Positions 20,893 through 32,924 of a stretch of 64,000 nt of DNA are shown one piece after another (within the stretch, counting starts at the first letter, position 1; each line of letters starts with the position of its first letter). Origin of the DNA: Limnanthes douglasii subsp. nivea. Its lineage: Eukaryota > Streptophyta > Magnoliopsida > Brassicales > Limnanthaceae. The DNA lies in NCBI GenBank assembly GCA_036936605.1, contig JAUPFV010000048.1, forward strand, positions 193,501-257,500, given 5' to 3'. The notes under the pieces were generated by a model. The model did no database searches, was not told the DNA's origin, and saw only the letters and a list, made by a program, of their open reading frames with translations. The position numbers and the translations under genes were made by a program.

Positions 20893-21694
20893 AAACAACA
20901 CTTTCTCTCTCTAGAATTATTGTGACAAAACTTCATCTCTCTAGAAAATGTGAATAGAGAATGGTCAGGATGACTTCTCGAGTGGTGTTGCGCTCTAAAA
21001 GATGTTGAAACCCAGGAGCATATGACTTGTTTGCTTATGGGTAGAATGGGTGGAGTAGGTATGAAATAGAATGGGGAATCAGAAACGTTGGGCTCAAATA
21101 AAGATATATCAGGAAACAAAACACGTGAGGGAATTTTAACCGATTTGTGATTTGATTGGAAGAACTCTTCATTGGTGGTGTCAGAAATATTTGTGACATT
21201 ATTAGTAAGATAAAAGTGGGAATACATTTGGTACAGGTTAAGAGATTCATACAAAATTCGAAAAGATCCGTAAGATATAAACAATAAATTTGGCAGCCCT
21301 ATGAATTTAGAGAGCAGAAAAATGCTTACTCAAGAAGATAAGTCGAAAGAGAAGTTCGAGGAAGATAATTTTTAATATTGACAGTCTTTGTCAAAAACAT
21401 CTTCGCAAGGACTGAGGGCTACAAATAACATATAATTTTCAAAATGATTCGAGGACAAGGAAACATTTCATCTAAATATTCGAAAACGTTCTGAAATTAG
21501 TAGTGCTTGAAGACTAGTCAGAATCCGAGGGTGGAAAACATTGTCAAAATACGATTGTGAAAATCCAAAAAGATTTGAACTTGCCAGCATTCAAAGGACT
21601 AGTCAGAATCTGACGGGCAAAACAATGAAGGAAATCCGACGAGGGTACTTAACAGTCCTTGTCAAAACGATTTGCACAAGGACTAGGGGGCTAC
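20893..21694. other. TatW-0 upstream region of antisense gene and polypurine tract
   Basis: No gene is supported. The region holds weak TCGAGG/TCGAAA words and ends in ACAAGGACTAGGGGGCTAC (21676-21694), the polypurine tract type shared by the family. Confidence 0.6.
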
Positions 21695-22063
21695 TGATAA
21701 GGGAGAATTAAAGATCTATGAAAGATAAGGGGATTTATTTGATTAAGAAAGTTTATTAGGATAAATTGTTGATAATGTAATAGAAAATGACCAATTTATA
21801 GCAAACAATAGAGTTGAGGATATGCCCACAATAAATGAATTGTTAGACTCGTAAGACCTACTTTTTATACTATAAAAGCACCACCATATTCTTGGAAAAT
21901 GGATGATTGATTAATGATTACACAATTATCACATTTAACTTTCTCTCTCTAGAATGTGAAGTTTCTCTCTTTAAACGATTTACTAAGTAATCCATGTCAC
22001 GAATTAAGTCCTCTAAACATTGTTTTACTCTAAAATCTCTTTCAAAGACTTTTGGAACTATCA
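21695..22063 (+). repeat. 3' LTR of TatW-0 (about 369 bp, diverged)
   Basis: It starts TGATAAGGGAGAATTAAAG after the polypurine tract and ends in ACTATCA. A TATA box (ACTATAAAA) is near 21880, with CTCTCTCTAGAA words after it, as in the other LTRs. The exact 3' end is my estimate. Confidence 0.75.
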
Positions 22064-22375
22064 ATGGTAACTAAACCAAGCTCAAGGTCGAAAGGTTAAA
22101 CGGCCACGCAAGTGGCCCATACTGTAACCTGATATAATAGTTTAATAATAAAAATTGGTTAGTAAACCAAGCCTAAGGTTGAAAAAGTGAAAAGTTAAGC
22201 TAGTGGTCATACTATATCCAGGAATAATAGTCAAGTCAGTGATTATGGTTAATAAACCGATGCTAAGGTTGAAAGATGAAAAGGTTATGCAAATAGCAAT
22301 ATTATGCATTGACATAATAGTCAATGTCGCGATTATGGTTGTACAAGTATCCATATTGAACCTTGACACAACATG
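22064..22375 (+). repeat. Degenerate 85-90-bp tandem repeat, about 3 copies
   Basis: Units start at about 22068, 22157 and 22247 with GGTTARTAAACC, then CTAAGGTTGAAA, then AATAGTCAA and GATTATGGTT. It begins directly after the TatW-0 LTR. It has no likeness to the element arrays. Confidence 0.65.
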
Positions 22376-25300
22376 CTAAACATTTATGCCACCATCATAG
22401 CAAAAATAATATATATGAAAAGGTGGCGAAAGCTACGTTAATCGATATTAACTAATCATTAAGTTTGAAGGAATTGTTTTTTAGATTCTTGTCAACAATA
22501 AAACATATATAACGAATAGAGTTAAAAGTAAGAGGGAATATAATTACACGAGGATAAAAAGTAAAATAATTAAGTTTATACAAAACATAAAGCATAGTAA
22601 AAAACATTAAATATAGACATGTCTTTTAAACATATTACAAATAACATTTAAATGGATAAAATATTCATTCAAGTTATTATTTCATCATTGTTGTTGTTGA
22701 TAGTCTTGGCATGTGGATAATTTGCAATATGATGGGTTTCTTCGTTTTTTTTCTGAGGTTCTATCTTCTTACAGGCTGCATTTTAAAATGGTTAGTTTTT
22801 TTCTCTCTTTCTCGATAGGGAACATAGTAGAGGGTTATTTCAGAGGTTTTTTTTATTATTTTTCTACATTTTATCCCTCTTTTCTAAAGTTGATAGTTCA
22901 AGAGTTTGGTTAGGGCAATCATCTTCACGTAATAATTCCTTTAGGTTTCAAAGCTGGATTTCAGGGTTTGCATTTAAAATCGACAAGATAATCTCTCTCT
23001 ACTTTTTTTTATTAGAACCTCTTGATATTTTTTCTAATATTTTTAAGTTCTTCATATATTTTTTTTCAAATCAATGAATTTTCGGTGGAGAATTTTAATT
23101 TCCAAATTCATAGTAGAAGTTGGAGCAATGAGACTCCTAATTTTAGTGTTTAGATCTTTGTTTCGGTTAAAGATTATAATGTTTTGAAAGATTGTGTTTA
23201 GATTAGTCCAAGAGGTATGTTGTTTAATCAATTATTTATTTTAAGTGAGTATAGGATTTTTCTCAATAATAACGATATTCTTCTCATCTACAATGGTAGC
23301 AGTAAAGTAAACACAATATCTTTTGTCTTTTTTGAGTTTTTCATGAGCTTGTTTGAAGTTGTGCAAGTCGTGTTGGATTGCTATTAATTTTCTCATTTGT
23401 GTGCTGGATTTGATAACAATGTATTCGGGTTGGAAATTAGCCTTAATATCAATATGAAGAGAAGTCATCGTCATGTAGGAAAGTTTTACATATTTATTAG
23501 TACTTTAGAAATTATTATATTAGCTATGAATTAAAATATGTTGGATATTTAGCATATAAAGTGAACCTCTAATTGGATTTCAAGTTTCCTCTCAATGATA
23601 TCAGATGCGTTCATAGTGTTGTATTGGACCATGTTGGGACAGTCTGAAAGTGCATGTGATGTTATTAAATTTGAGGATGGAATAAATACAAAGATAGGTG
23701 ATCATGTGGTAGGATGGGTTGTTTTTACTCGACATGAATTTGGACTTTCACTAGATCTAAAATTTGTGTTAAGAATTTGAGTTGATGATTCTCCCCGGTT
23801 TGGGTCGAACGAGGGTCCACTTTTCCACTTTGGGCTTTTTTATGTTCGTTTCTTGTCTAGTTTAGCTAGAGGGAGGGAGTAAAGTTTTTCAAGCATTCTT
23901 GTTGATGGGACTGTTGGTGTTCGTTTTTATGGTAGGAGTAATAGTGGAGATGGGGCGATTTGTATTGTTGTGGGATGAGCCAGTGCGATTTTTTATTTTT
24001 TTCGGTTATTGCTTTTTCTATAAGGGTTCTTCATCTACAAGGGGATCTATTTATTTGATATTATCAATGTATTTGTTTCTTATTGAGAGGATATTTTTTG
24101 AAAAAAACTAGTTGAGAACATAATGTTTCAAGGAAACATTTGAGTCAATGGTAAGTTTTTTCTTGTTTGGGGAAGCTTTGCTTGGAAAAGCATTGGTAGC
24201 ATTAAATTTTTTCTATTTTATGGTCTTCTTTTTTAGAAAGAAATGTCAATTACTTGTGGATTATGGCTTTGTATTTGGCAGCGAAGGTAGGCAAGGGAAC
24301 TTTAAGCTACTATTGGTTGTCTAATTTTATGAATTATTGGTTTGTCGTTGGTGCTCATGATGATTGCGGGCATAGACCAGATTCTAGCTTGGATAAAGTT
24401 TTATGGTGTGAATAGATAATGGAAATTATATTGGTAGATGGGTCGAGGAGCAACATATATAATTTCTAATGGTTTGTCATCATGAAACATTTGTTGAAAG
24501 ATTTGAGTATTTTGTGTGGGTCTAGAAAACTAGTAACAAAATAAAGGAATATATTAGAAAATTAAGATAAATTTGTTAGAGATTAAAATTAAATTTAATA
24601 GATCATATCTTACATTCTTGCATCCACGTTATATCTATCTGACCAAAGCCTTCAGTTGAATTTCTAAACTCTCAAATTTATGCTACATAGATAAAATGTT
24701 TTTATAATTATGATCAGAGGAGGGTGGATCGATAATTCGAGTAGAGTCTTTCAAATTTAAAAAAAATAAAAGATATTATCTTGAAGGATTTTGATTTTAA
24801 CACTGAAAATAAAAATTATTAGGGAACAACTATGTCTAAAGGTTTTGAACACTGTGACACACTAAGTAGCACACACCATTCATTTCTTGTTAGTTGGTTG
24901 TGGAAGTTTCAAACATGCTTAACGAAGTCAACAATATAAATATGAAATGGTAATCGAAGACTTCAATCAAATGGAGCAATGAGAAAACATATTTCATATT
25001 CTTTAGTATGATCGAGCGAGTTACCAATTTTTGGTCGGTGAGTTGTTATATAGTGTGGTATAAAATATTCATCCCTAAAGTATTTATGCTATTCTTAAGA
25101 CTTATATTTATAGGAAAGTTTGGTCTTCTGCTGTATTTTTTTAGAAATTCTATAGGGTATAGGTCTATAGAATATTTGGAATGGGTAATTTTTTGGGAAG
25201 GGTTTTTCTTGGTATATCTTTTCTTAGTCCCGATAGTTTTTCTCATGAATAGAGGGATGAGTATCAGGAAAAGTCATGATACAATAAATTTGGAGTTATA

Positions 25301-25439
25301 TTAGACTTTCAATACTATGGCTATGGAATATAGGTAATATTTTCTGGTAAAAGTTAAAAGTTAAGGGGATGTAGTTTTTGTGCAGGAAAACATTTAGGTA
25401 AAAAAATATAAATAAATAAAGGATAAAGTAGATGTGATA
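22376..25439. other. AT-rich stretch with no recognisable gene
   Basis: Only short open frames (under 100 codons) without family motifs or splice-supported structure occur, for example 22713-22913, 23595-23780 and 25008-25304. Many are Phe/Leu-rich readings of T-rich DNA. No LTR, TIR or RNA gene was recognised. It could be very old mobile DNA. Confidence 0.5.
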
Positions 25440-25474
25440 GATACGAGTATATCTTACTGCCAAAATTATCTGAT
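25440..25474 (-). repeat. 35-bp LTR-internal fragment just outside TatW-3
   Basis: ATACGAGTATATCTTACTGC plus the next 14 bases match the U5 part of the 409-bp LTR, which itself starts 48 bp further right. It may be debris of an earlier LTR or a local duplication. Confidence 0.6.
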
Positions 25475-25487
25475 GAGGGGTTAAGAC

Positions 25488-25896
25488 TGAAGAGTTTTGA
25501 GAATGTCTGGGGGTGATTTTGCAATACGAGTATATCTTAGTGCCAAAATTATCTGAACCACTTTGTTTAGGAGCCTTTTTTAGATAGAGAAAGTGAGAGC
25601 TTAGCTTAAGTAGAGAGAGAAAGTAATATTCTATTCATCTTGGGATCTGTGAAGCGTGTGTGGTCCTTTTATAGTACAATTGCGGGTCCCACACGCTTTA
25701 ATTCCTGATTATTACACTTTTGGTCCCTGTATCCTTTCTTCTTCTCATTTTAACTATTTCTTAAATAGTCTATACACTTTTCTCCTAACATAATTTCCTC
25801 TTTACATTTTTCTCCTACCATACTTCTTCTTTACAATTTTCTCCTCTCAGACTTCTTCTTTACAATTTTCTCCATGTCTTTTATTCTTTCTTATCG
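25488..25896 (-). repeat. 3' LTR of TatW-3 (409 bp)
   Basis: On the minus strand it runs from CGATAAG (TG end changed to CG) to CTCTTCA. It has the same length and layout as the TatW-2 LTRs. The polypurine tract GTAGCCCCCCAGTCCTAG (plus reading) follows at 25897. Confidence 0.9.
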
Positions 25897-26423
25897 GTAG
25901 CCCCCCAGTCCTAGTAAAAATAGTTTTACTGGGACTGTAAAGAAGTCTATATTGCTTCCTCGAACGTCTCTTCTTCGAAGAACTTTTCCTCAACCGCAAA
26001 ATTTCCTCCTCGAAAATGCTTTAGACCAATACTTCAAATGCTACACACCCCTTCAAAAAAGCATCTCTTCGAAAAAACATCCCTTGGATTATAAACTTCT
26101 TTTACCTCATATTAACTAGTGTAGCCCCCCAATCCTTGCAATGTCTTAGTAAGGACAAGCCTAGTACGTGAAAACTTGGCCCATCGGAATTTGTTTTATG
26201 AGTATATCGTAGCCACTATAATTCGACGATGAGACATTGCAATGATTGGATGAAAAAAGGGGGCATGTCATCAACAGTCATGCTTTCGTGTCAGAGTATC
26301 TTTAGAGAGATCATGGATCCGCAACTTCTCCCACGCCTCTGTCAACAATCTTTGACCTAGGGTATAGGCAAACAATAGAAAATGTCCTCAGGCCCTTTTT
26401 TCCCTAGAAGCCCATTTCGCTTC
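25897..26423. other. Upstream region of antisense gene, TatW-3
   Basis: It is the counterpart of 8818-9354 with TTCGAAGA/TCCTCGAA words and no gene. The antisense TATA box TATAAATA follows at 26424-26431. Confidence 0.65.
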
Positions 26424-26488
26424 TATAAATACTCACCTCCTTCATTAATAACTCAAACTTTCCACCCAAAATTTCTAGAGAGAGAAAG

Positions 26489-28023
26489 GTGGCTTATAAA
26501 CCTCGTCAGATTCTGGAATGGCTCCTTATTAGCAAAAAAATTGAAGAAAGAGTCGATGCTGGTGAATATACAGAGCCTCAGCCTCCACCTGCTGTGACTA
26601 CCTTCTACGGTTCGTGGCCCCCTCCTCCAAATTCCACAGCCATCATCCCCCTCGAAATATCTCATCAGAACCACATCAGCAACCAGACCACCCCCGAAGA
26701 AATGGGGAAAGAGAAGCACCACAAACAATCTTCAGGAAAAAGAAAGAGACATCACAAAGACAAACATTCGAAGGAGCGCAAGCGTTTGAAAGACGTACCA
26801 CCAACCACCATTGAGGCTCCTCGAATTGTGGAAGTTAACCCTCCTCTGAGAACTGGAGATCCTATGTCAAGCCTTCCAGCTACTCCATCCATAACAGGAA
26901 ATGAGACTCCCCGGTTTTCTCCAAGACAGACCGTGGCTACCGAGGCGGAGATTCAAGATTTGAGCAACAAAGCCCTAGGTGCTAAAGGAAAAGCTATCGC
27001 CTCGGATAATCTTGAGTCGTCTATTCAAGCCATTCACGTTTCAGATAGAAATAATATCGTTGAAATTCCTGCTAAGTCGTCTGGTGAACATCCTACCGCC
27101 CCGAACAATCCTGATCCAAACACTCAAGCCATTCAGACCACAAGTACAGACAAACACATTGAAGTCCCAGCAGAGTCCTCTAGCCAAATGCATACTCCTT
27201 TTCCCATGATATCCGAAGATCAAGCGGAACGTATTGCCCCTAAATCAAAAGGTGATGTAACACTTCCCATAGAACTCGATGCCATCATGGGCAACAATAT
27301 TCGAGGGATTGAGAATAAGCATGATGTTGCTCTTTACAATATATCGTACAAGTATTTCTCTCCTTTAGAAGAAATGTTACTTCGTACTCGTTGGTGCATT
27401 CCTTCGTATATCGACATCAGATTCCCCTCCGAAGGAGAGACTCCACTATCCGTTAGGGATTATGAGCTTGTTGTTTACACTGAAATCATGAATTGGGGAC
27501 TAATATTTCCTTTAGACCCCTTCTTCATCGAGTATTTTGCTAAGATTGATCTTTGCCCTTCTTAAGCTGGAACCAACATGTGGTTCACATTAATGGCATG
27601 CATCATGGCCTCGAGAATTTCAAGCCAAGAGTTTTCCTTGGAGCAGTTCATCGGATTATCCGGGTTGGCTAGGAACCCATTCTTCCCATTCTACTCATTG
27701 ACTTTTAACCGAAGGCATAAAGTGCTAAAAGATTTGCTAGAGGCTGACAAGAAATGGAGACATCAAATTATCTTCTTCTCAGGACACTGGGAGACAGTCC
27801 CTGAAACGACCCCTTCGAGCCCTCACGAATTATCTCTTCTGTGGACCAATAAATGTAAGTCTTCGAACAACTTTACTTATGATAGTCGAATAGTGAGAAT
27901 CTAACTTATCATTTTTGTAGCTATGACTGGCTATTCCAAGCCATATGCTGATCATGTGGAAAGTGCCACTACTATTTTTACCAAGCTTAGTGAATGGGCC
28001 AAAGAGAAATGGGAGAACCGATG
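26489..28023 (+). pseudogene. Antisense gene of TatW-3, one stop and 3' truncated
   Basis: Exon 1 (26489-27854) begins GTG GCT TAT AAA CCT at the conserved N-terminus and is open until TAA 27563-27565, where TatW-2 has a Gln codon (LCPS|stop|AG). The PF04195-like domain covers 27240-27850. The 66-bp intron 27855-27920 has GTAAGT and TTTTTGTAG. Exon 2 keeps only the first 35 codons (MTGYSKPYADHVESATT) and then breaks at about 28023, so the coiled-coil part is gone. The SPPRRQ repeats of TatW-1 are absent; a Thr/Pro-rich linker stands there instead. Confidence 0.82.
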
Positions 28024-28319
28024 CGAGGAGATGTATTCCTCGGACTTTTGTGTATGTCACATCCTATAACATGTAACCCTGCAATTTTCTAGTGTGGCAA
28101 TTTATATCGTTGTATCAATCCGAACTGTGGTGTTAATAAAAAACTATCCTAAAAAATATGCAAAGGCATGACATGAATAATAACAGATTGTATCTCACAG
28201 AATAATTTGAAAGGACCCAAATTATAATTCAAAAAGCGAAACAACTTGAGGTACAAATGACAGTGACCAGAATAATAATTCGAGGCATAAGGTATTGTAA
28301 CTCGAATAATCAGTTTAAG
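28024..28319. other. Spacer after truncated antisense exon, TatW-3
   Basis: No gene is seen. The first 120 bp are unlike the other elements. From about 28200 diverged forms of the 51-bp repeat begin. Confidence 0.5.
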
Positions 28320-28735
28320 ATAGAAAATAACTTCGACGCACAAGTCATTGTGGCTCAAATCATAAGTTAAGCCAAGAAAAATTTGAGGCACAACTCCTTG
28401 TGACCCAAATTATAGTTTAAGGCAAAGAAAAATTCGAGGCACAACTCCTTGTGACCCAAATTATATTTTAAGACAAAGAAAAATTCGAGGCACAACTCCT
28501 TGTGACCAAAATTATAGTTTAAGACAAAGAAAAATTCGAGGAACAACTCCTTGTGACCCAAATTATAGTTTAAGGCAAAGAAAAATTCGAGGCATAACTC
28601 TTTGTGACCCAAATTATAGTTTAAGACAGAGAAGAATTCGAGGCATAAATCATTATGACCCAAATCATAGTTTACGGTAGAGACAAATTCGAGGCACAAA
28701 TCATTGTGACCCAAAAATAGTTTGAGGCAAAAAGT
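28320..28735. repeat. 51-bp tandem repeat, about 8 copies (TatW-3 3' region)
   Basis: Successive copies carry AATTCGAGGCACAACTCCTT, then GTGACCCAAATTATAGTTTA and AGGCAAAGAAA, at 51-bp spacing (for example 28384, 28435). The plus strand reads GAGGCACA..GTGACCC, the complement of the GGGTCAC..TGCCTC theme in TatW-1. Confidence 0.88.
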
Positions 28736-28760
28736 ACGTCATATTAAGCAGCTCATTGGA

Positions 28761-28804
28761 CACCTCGTTAAAACCTTCTTGTGCCTATCAGGATAGGAAA
28801 GAGT
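28761..28804 (-). promoter_or_regulatory. Conserved 3' box with hairpin after pol (TatW-3)
   Basis: Sense-strand ACTCTTTCCTATCC..AGGTTTTAACGAGG. The hairpin CCTATC-CT-GATAGG (28784-28797) pairs perfectly here. Confidence 0.6.
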
Positions 28805-28899
28805 ATGCCCTCACTATGTTTGGAACGTTTTTGTACAAAAAAGGACAACTAATTTCTCATTCAAGATACAACTCTAAGTGTTCAATGTTCCATGGAAGA

Positions 28900-31828
28900 C
28901 GGAGATATCACCCTTCCTTGTCTTTTAACCGATACGTGCCCGGTTTTAATTTCTCAGTGACCTCATAAGGGCCCTCCCAATTTGGTCCCAATTTACCCAG
29001 ACTCTTGTCTTTCGTATGCATGAAAACTTTACGTAGTACTTTGTCTCCCACCTTAAAGTCTCTGTGCTTTACTTTAGACGCATACCGACTCCTCATAAGA
29101 GTTTGAGAATGGGGGGGACGTCAACTGTGCTCGTTGTCTTTTTTCTTCAACCAAGTTTAACGCCAGTGCTCTGTTTTGGTCATTCACATCTGCTGTATAC
29201 GTTGCAACACCATGTGAAGGGAAAACAATCTCTAGAGGGATAATGGCATCCATGCCATACACTAAGGCAAATAGAGATACATCAGTAGCCGTTCGTGGAG
29301 TTGTCCTGTAAGCCCACAATACTTCCTGTAAATAATCAGGTCATTTTCCTACCTTTCCTTCCAAGTTCTTTTTCAAACCATCAAGCATTGTGCGATTAGT
29401 CACTTCCACTTGCCCATTGGCTTGAGGATGAAATGGGGCAGAAAAAAATTATCGTATGCCCCTGGAGATGCAAAAACTTTTGAACTTCTTGTTATGAAAC
29501 TGAGGCCCGTTATCCGTTATGATTTGCAATGGCACGCCAAAACGACAACAAATATTTGACACAACAAATTTGATCGCATCTTTGGCCTTTGTCCCTTCTA
29601 ATGGTTCCGCTTCTACCCACTTAAGGAAATAATCCACTGCTACAATGATAGTTTGCCTGCCACCGGATGCCATTGGTAAAGGCCCAACTAGATCAATGCC
29701 CCACCTGTCGAACATGACTATTTCCGAAATACTCTCCAATAATACCCAAGGCTTATGGATCACATTGGCATAGCGCTGACACGCGTCACATTGTTTTACC
29801 AAATCTTTTGCATCTGAAGCGATAGTCGGCCAATAGTAACCAGCCAGAAACACCCGTCGAATTAATGCCTTATACTCACAATGGGCAGAACATTCCCCAT
29901 CGTGCAATTCGGACAGGATGATTTGCGACTCATCCTTGTTTAGACACCTTAATGGTCGACTCAAAGATTTCTAATGCAGCACGCCTCCCATCATGATATA
30001 CCCATGAGACTTGAATCTGATTTTCCTAGCCTCGTACTTTCCGATGGGTAAAGTATCATTTTCTAAGAAGTCAATGATGGCTGACCTCCAATCATCTTTG
30101 ATCACATTTCTCTCCTCGTTAATATTCATTGCATTCTCTGCATCAATAATGATTGAAGGATGTTCCTGGATCAATACCCATGGGTATCCCTCCGTTCGTG
30201 AGGAGGAGGCCAAAGAATCTGGGACAACATTTGACTCCCTTCGAATATGTTCATACTTGACTTCCTCAAACTCAGATACCAAATCTTTTAATGCTTTCAA
30301 ATACTGTATGAGCTTATCTTTTCTGGCCTCGGACTCTCCCAAAGCTTGGTTTATCACTAACTGCGAATCGCTGATCAGTTTAACCTTTTTGGCCCCACAT
30401 ATCTGAGCTAAACGCAAGCCCGCTAATGCAGCTTCATACTCCGCTTCATTGTTGGTTGCCTTAAACCCAAATCGAATAGCTTGGAACATAGCTATCCCTT
30501 CTGGAGAAATCAACTGGACACCCGCCCCACTTCCAGAAATGTTCGACCCGCCATCCGTTCGTACCAACCATTCTGTTTCATCAAAATGGTCACCGACCTC
30601 TTTATCCTCTCTGTCTGAATGGAATTCGGCCAAAAAATCAACTAAGACTTGAGCTTTTATCGCCGTTCAAGGCTCAAAATGCTATGTCAAAATATCCTAG
30701 TTCTACTGACCATTTAGTCATCCTCCTAGAGATATCAGGCCTCTGTAACAAACCCTTTAGGGGAAAAGTTGTCCGAACAACTATAGGATGTGCCTGGAAG
30801 TAAGGTCTCATCTTTCAAGCCGCCGTTACCAAAGCTAATGCTACCTTCTCCAACTTAAGATATGGTTTTTCCGCATCCAACAAACTCTTACTGACATAAT
30901 AGATAGGTTTCAGAAGAGATTCTTCTTCGTGAAGTAAAACAGCACTGACCGCACAATCTGACACTGCTACATAGATAATCAATCTTTCCCCCAACAACGG
31001 TTTGGACAGTATATCAGGGGATGTCAAATATTCCTGAATTTTGCGAAAAGCTGATGAGCACTCATCAATCCAATTAAATTGTTTGGCATTTCGTAATACC
31101 TTAAAGAAAGGTGCACATTTGTCTGAGGATCAAGAAATGAACTTGTTCAATGCTGCCAATCTCCCTGTCAAGATTTGGACTTCCTTGATATTTGGAGGTG
31201 GAGTCATAGTGATTAAAGCCTTTATTTGATCCGGGTCAGCCTCGATACCTCTCTCACTGATCATATACCCGAGGAACTTACCCGATCGCACCCCAAAAAC
31301 ACACGTTTCTGGGTTCAGTTTCAAGTTGACCTTACTCAAATTATTGAAAGTCTCTTCCAGGTCAGCAAAGTGATCCTCGTCCTGCAAACTCTTGACTAAC
31401 ATATCATTGATATATGCTTCAATATTCCTGCCAATCTGTTCCTTAAAGGTTTTGTTGACCAAGCGCTGATAAGTTGCCCCCGCATTTATCAAGCCGAATG
31501 GCATAACCTTGTAGTCGTATAATCCTCTCCCGGTAATAAACGAAGTGCTTTCTTCATCATGAATGTCCAACCGGATTTGATTGTACCCAGAATACGCGTC
31601 CATGAAGGACAACAAGCTATTGCCTGAGGTCGAATCCATTAACTAATCAATACGTGGCACCGGAAACGGATCTTTGGGACAAGCTTTGTTTAAATCTGTA
31701 AAGTCAACGCACATTCTCCATTCTTTTTCCTAACCAAGACCGGATTTGATGCCCATGCAGGATAATGCGACTCACAAATATGGCCTATGCTTAACAACCT
31801 CTCCACTTCCAAAAGAATAGTTGTAGCC
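28900..31828 (-). pseudogene. pol: TatW-3 pol: RT, RNase H, second RNase H, integrase, broken
   Basis: Reading leftwards: RT (31828-31130; YSGYNQI, and YINDMLVKS in place of YIDD), native RNase H (31027-30660), second RNase H (30633-29971; RTDGGSNISG), then integrase (29964-28908) with LHDGECSAH, CDACQ, GIDLVGPLP and TDNGPQF. Breaks include an Ile-Arg|stop before the CFSAPFHP-type block at 29449, frameshifts near 29320 and 29096, and damage near 31650. The Asp-to-Asn change in the RT catalytic motif would by itself kill RT. Confidence 0.85.
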
Positions 31829-32915
31829 TTTTCCGGAGAAACGGGTCTCTTCTTGTGGATAATGGGTCTAACATCAAGTCGTACCGCAAGTTTATGACAT
31901 ATGACCTCCGATGGTACTCCCGTGACATCCTGTGCACACCAAGCAAACATATCGAGTTTGTTAGAAAAAAATGCAATTAATCTCTCTCTGAACTCAGAAG
32001 GAATTTTTACTCCGATCTTCAAACATCTGCCACTCTCCGCTTCGATCTGGGTAGTCAGGTTGACCATGTGCCTCTTCCGCGAGCTATTGGAGTTCCTTGC
32101 AATAGTATCTCTTCCAAAGATTGCCAGTGAATCCAAGAAAGCGCAGAGGATGTTCACCCTCCCCCTCGGAATAACCTCTTCCACCATATTCACATTGTTC
32201 CTCCCCTCCTTGGGATCCAAATACTCTTGTTCAATGTCAAAATCATCGACCTCTTCGGAAATTACCATGGCTGTATCAGTGTTCTTTGGAACAGCTTTCA
32301 CCACCGCATTTTTCTAGGAGTGCTTTTTGACAAACTCCAACAACATTCCATTCTCGATCAGAGCTTGCACTTCTTTTTTCAAAGCTATGCAGTCCTTGGT
32401 GTCGTGCCCAATATCCTCGTGCTACTTGCAATATTTGTTAACGCTTTTACTTTCTCTCGGAGTCTGTATAGGAAAAGGTTTCATGAATGGTACTGTGGAT
32501 CTCGCCTTGTCAAATATAGCAGCAACATTTTTCGTTAACTCCGCAAAATAGTCCGGTCGCACCCACTTATTCGATATTGGTCTGGTTCCTTAATTGTAAT
32601 TTTGCCGGTTGCCTTTTCCGGAGAAACGGGTCTCCTCTTGTGGATAATGGGTCTAACATCAAGTCGTACCGCAAGTTTATGACATATGACGTCCGATGGT
32701 ACTCCCGTGACATCCTGTGCACACCAAGCAAACATATCGAGTTTGTTAGATAAAAATGCAATTAATCTCTCTCTGAACTCAAAAGGAAGTTTTACTCCGA
32801 TCTTCGAACATTTGCCACTCTCAAATTCATGTACCTCGGAATCTTCTTCCGGGACCAGAAATCCGGGGGTCTCCCTCGGATCATCATATGGGATGACTTC
32901 AGAGGAAGGCCCCTT

Positions 32916-32924
32916 TAATTTCTA
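32916..32924 (-). promoter_or_regulatory. gag-pro stop, UAG AAA UUA (TatW-3, middle copy)
   Basis: The minus strand reads GCA TAG AAA TTA AAG at the end of protease. Confidence 0.65.

Larger units (their letters stand above)
7612..22063 (+). mobile_element. TatW-0, old Tat-lineage element (pieces 7612-8408 and 18231-22063), host of two nested insertions
   Basis: A decayed gag starts right after the TatW-1 LTR and stops at 8408, where TatW-2 is inserted. It resumes at 18231 and runs through protease and the gag-pro stop. It then jumps to an antisense gene remnant and ends in its own LTR (21695-22063). RT, RNase H and integrase are deleted. The 5' LTR must lie left of TatW-1, outside the window. 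It is the most diverged of the nested elements, as its age would require. Confidence 0.85.

Noticed and set aside
23241..23474. Minus-strand frame of 77 codons in the AT-rich island
   Set aside because: No motif, no neighbour support, and a length expected by chance.
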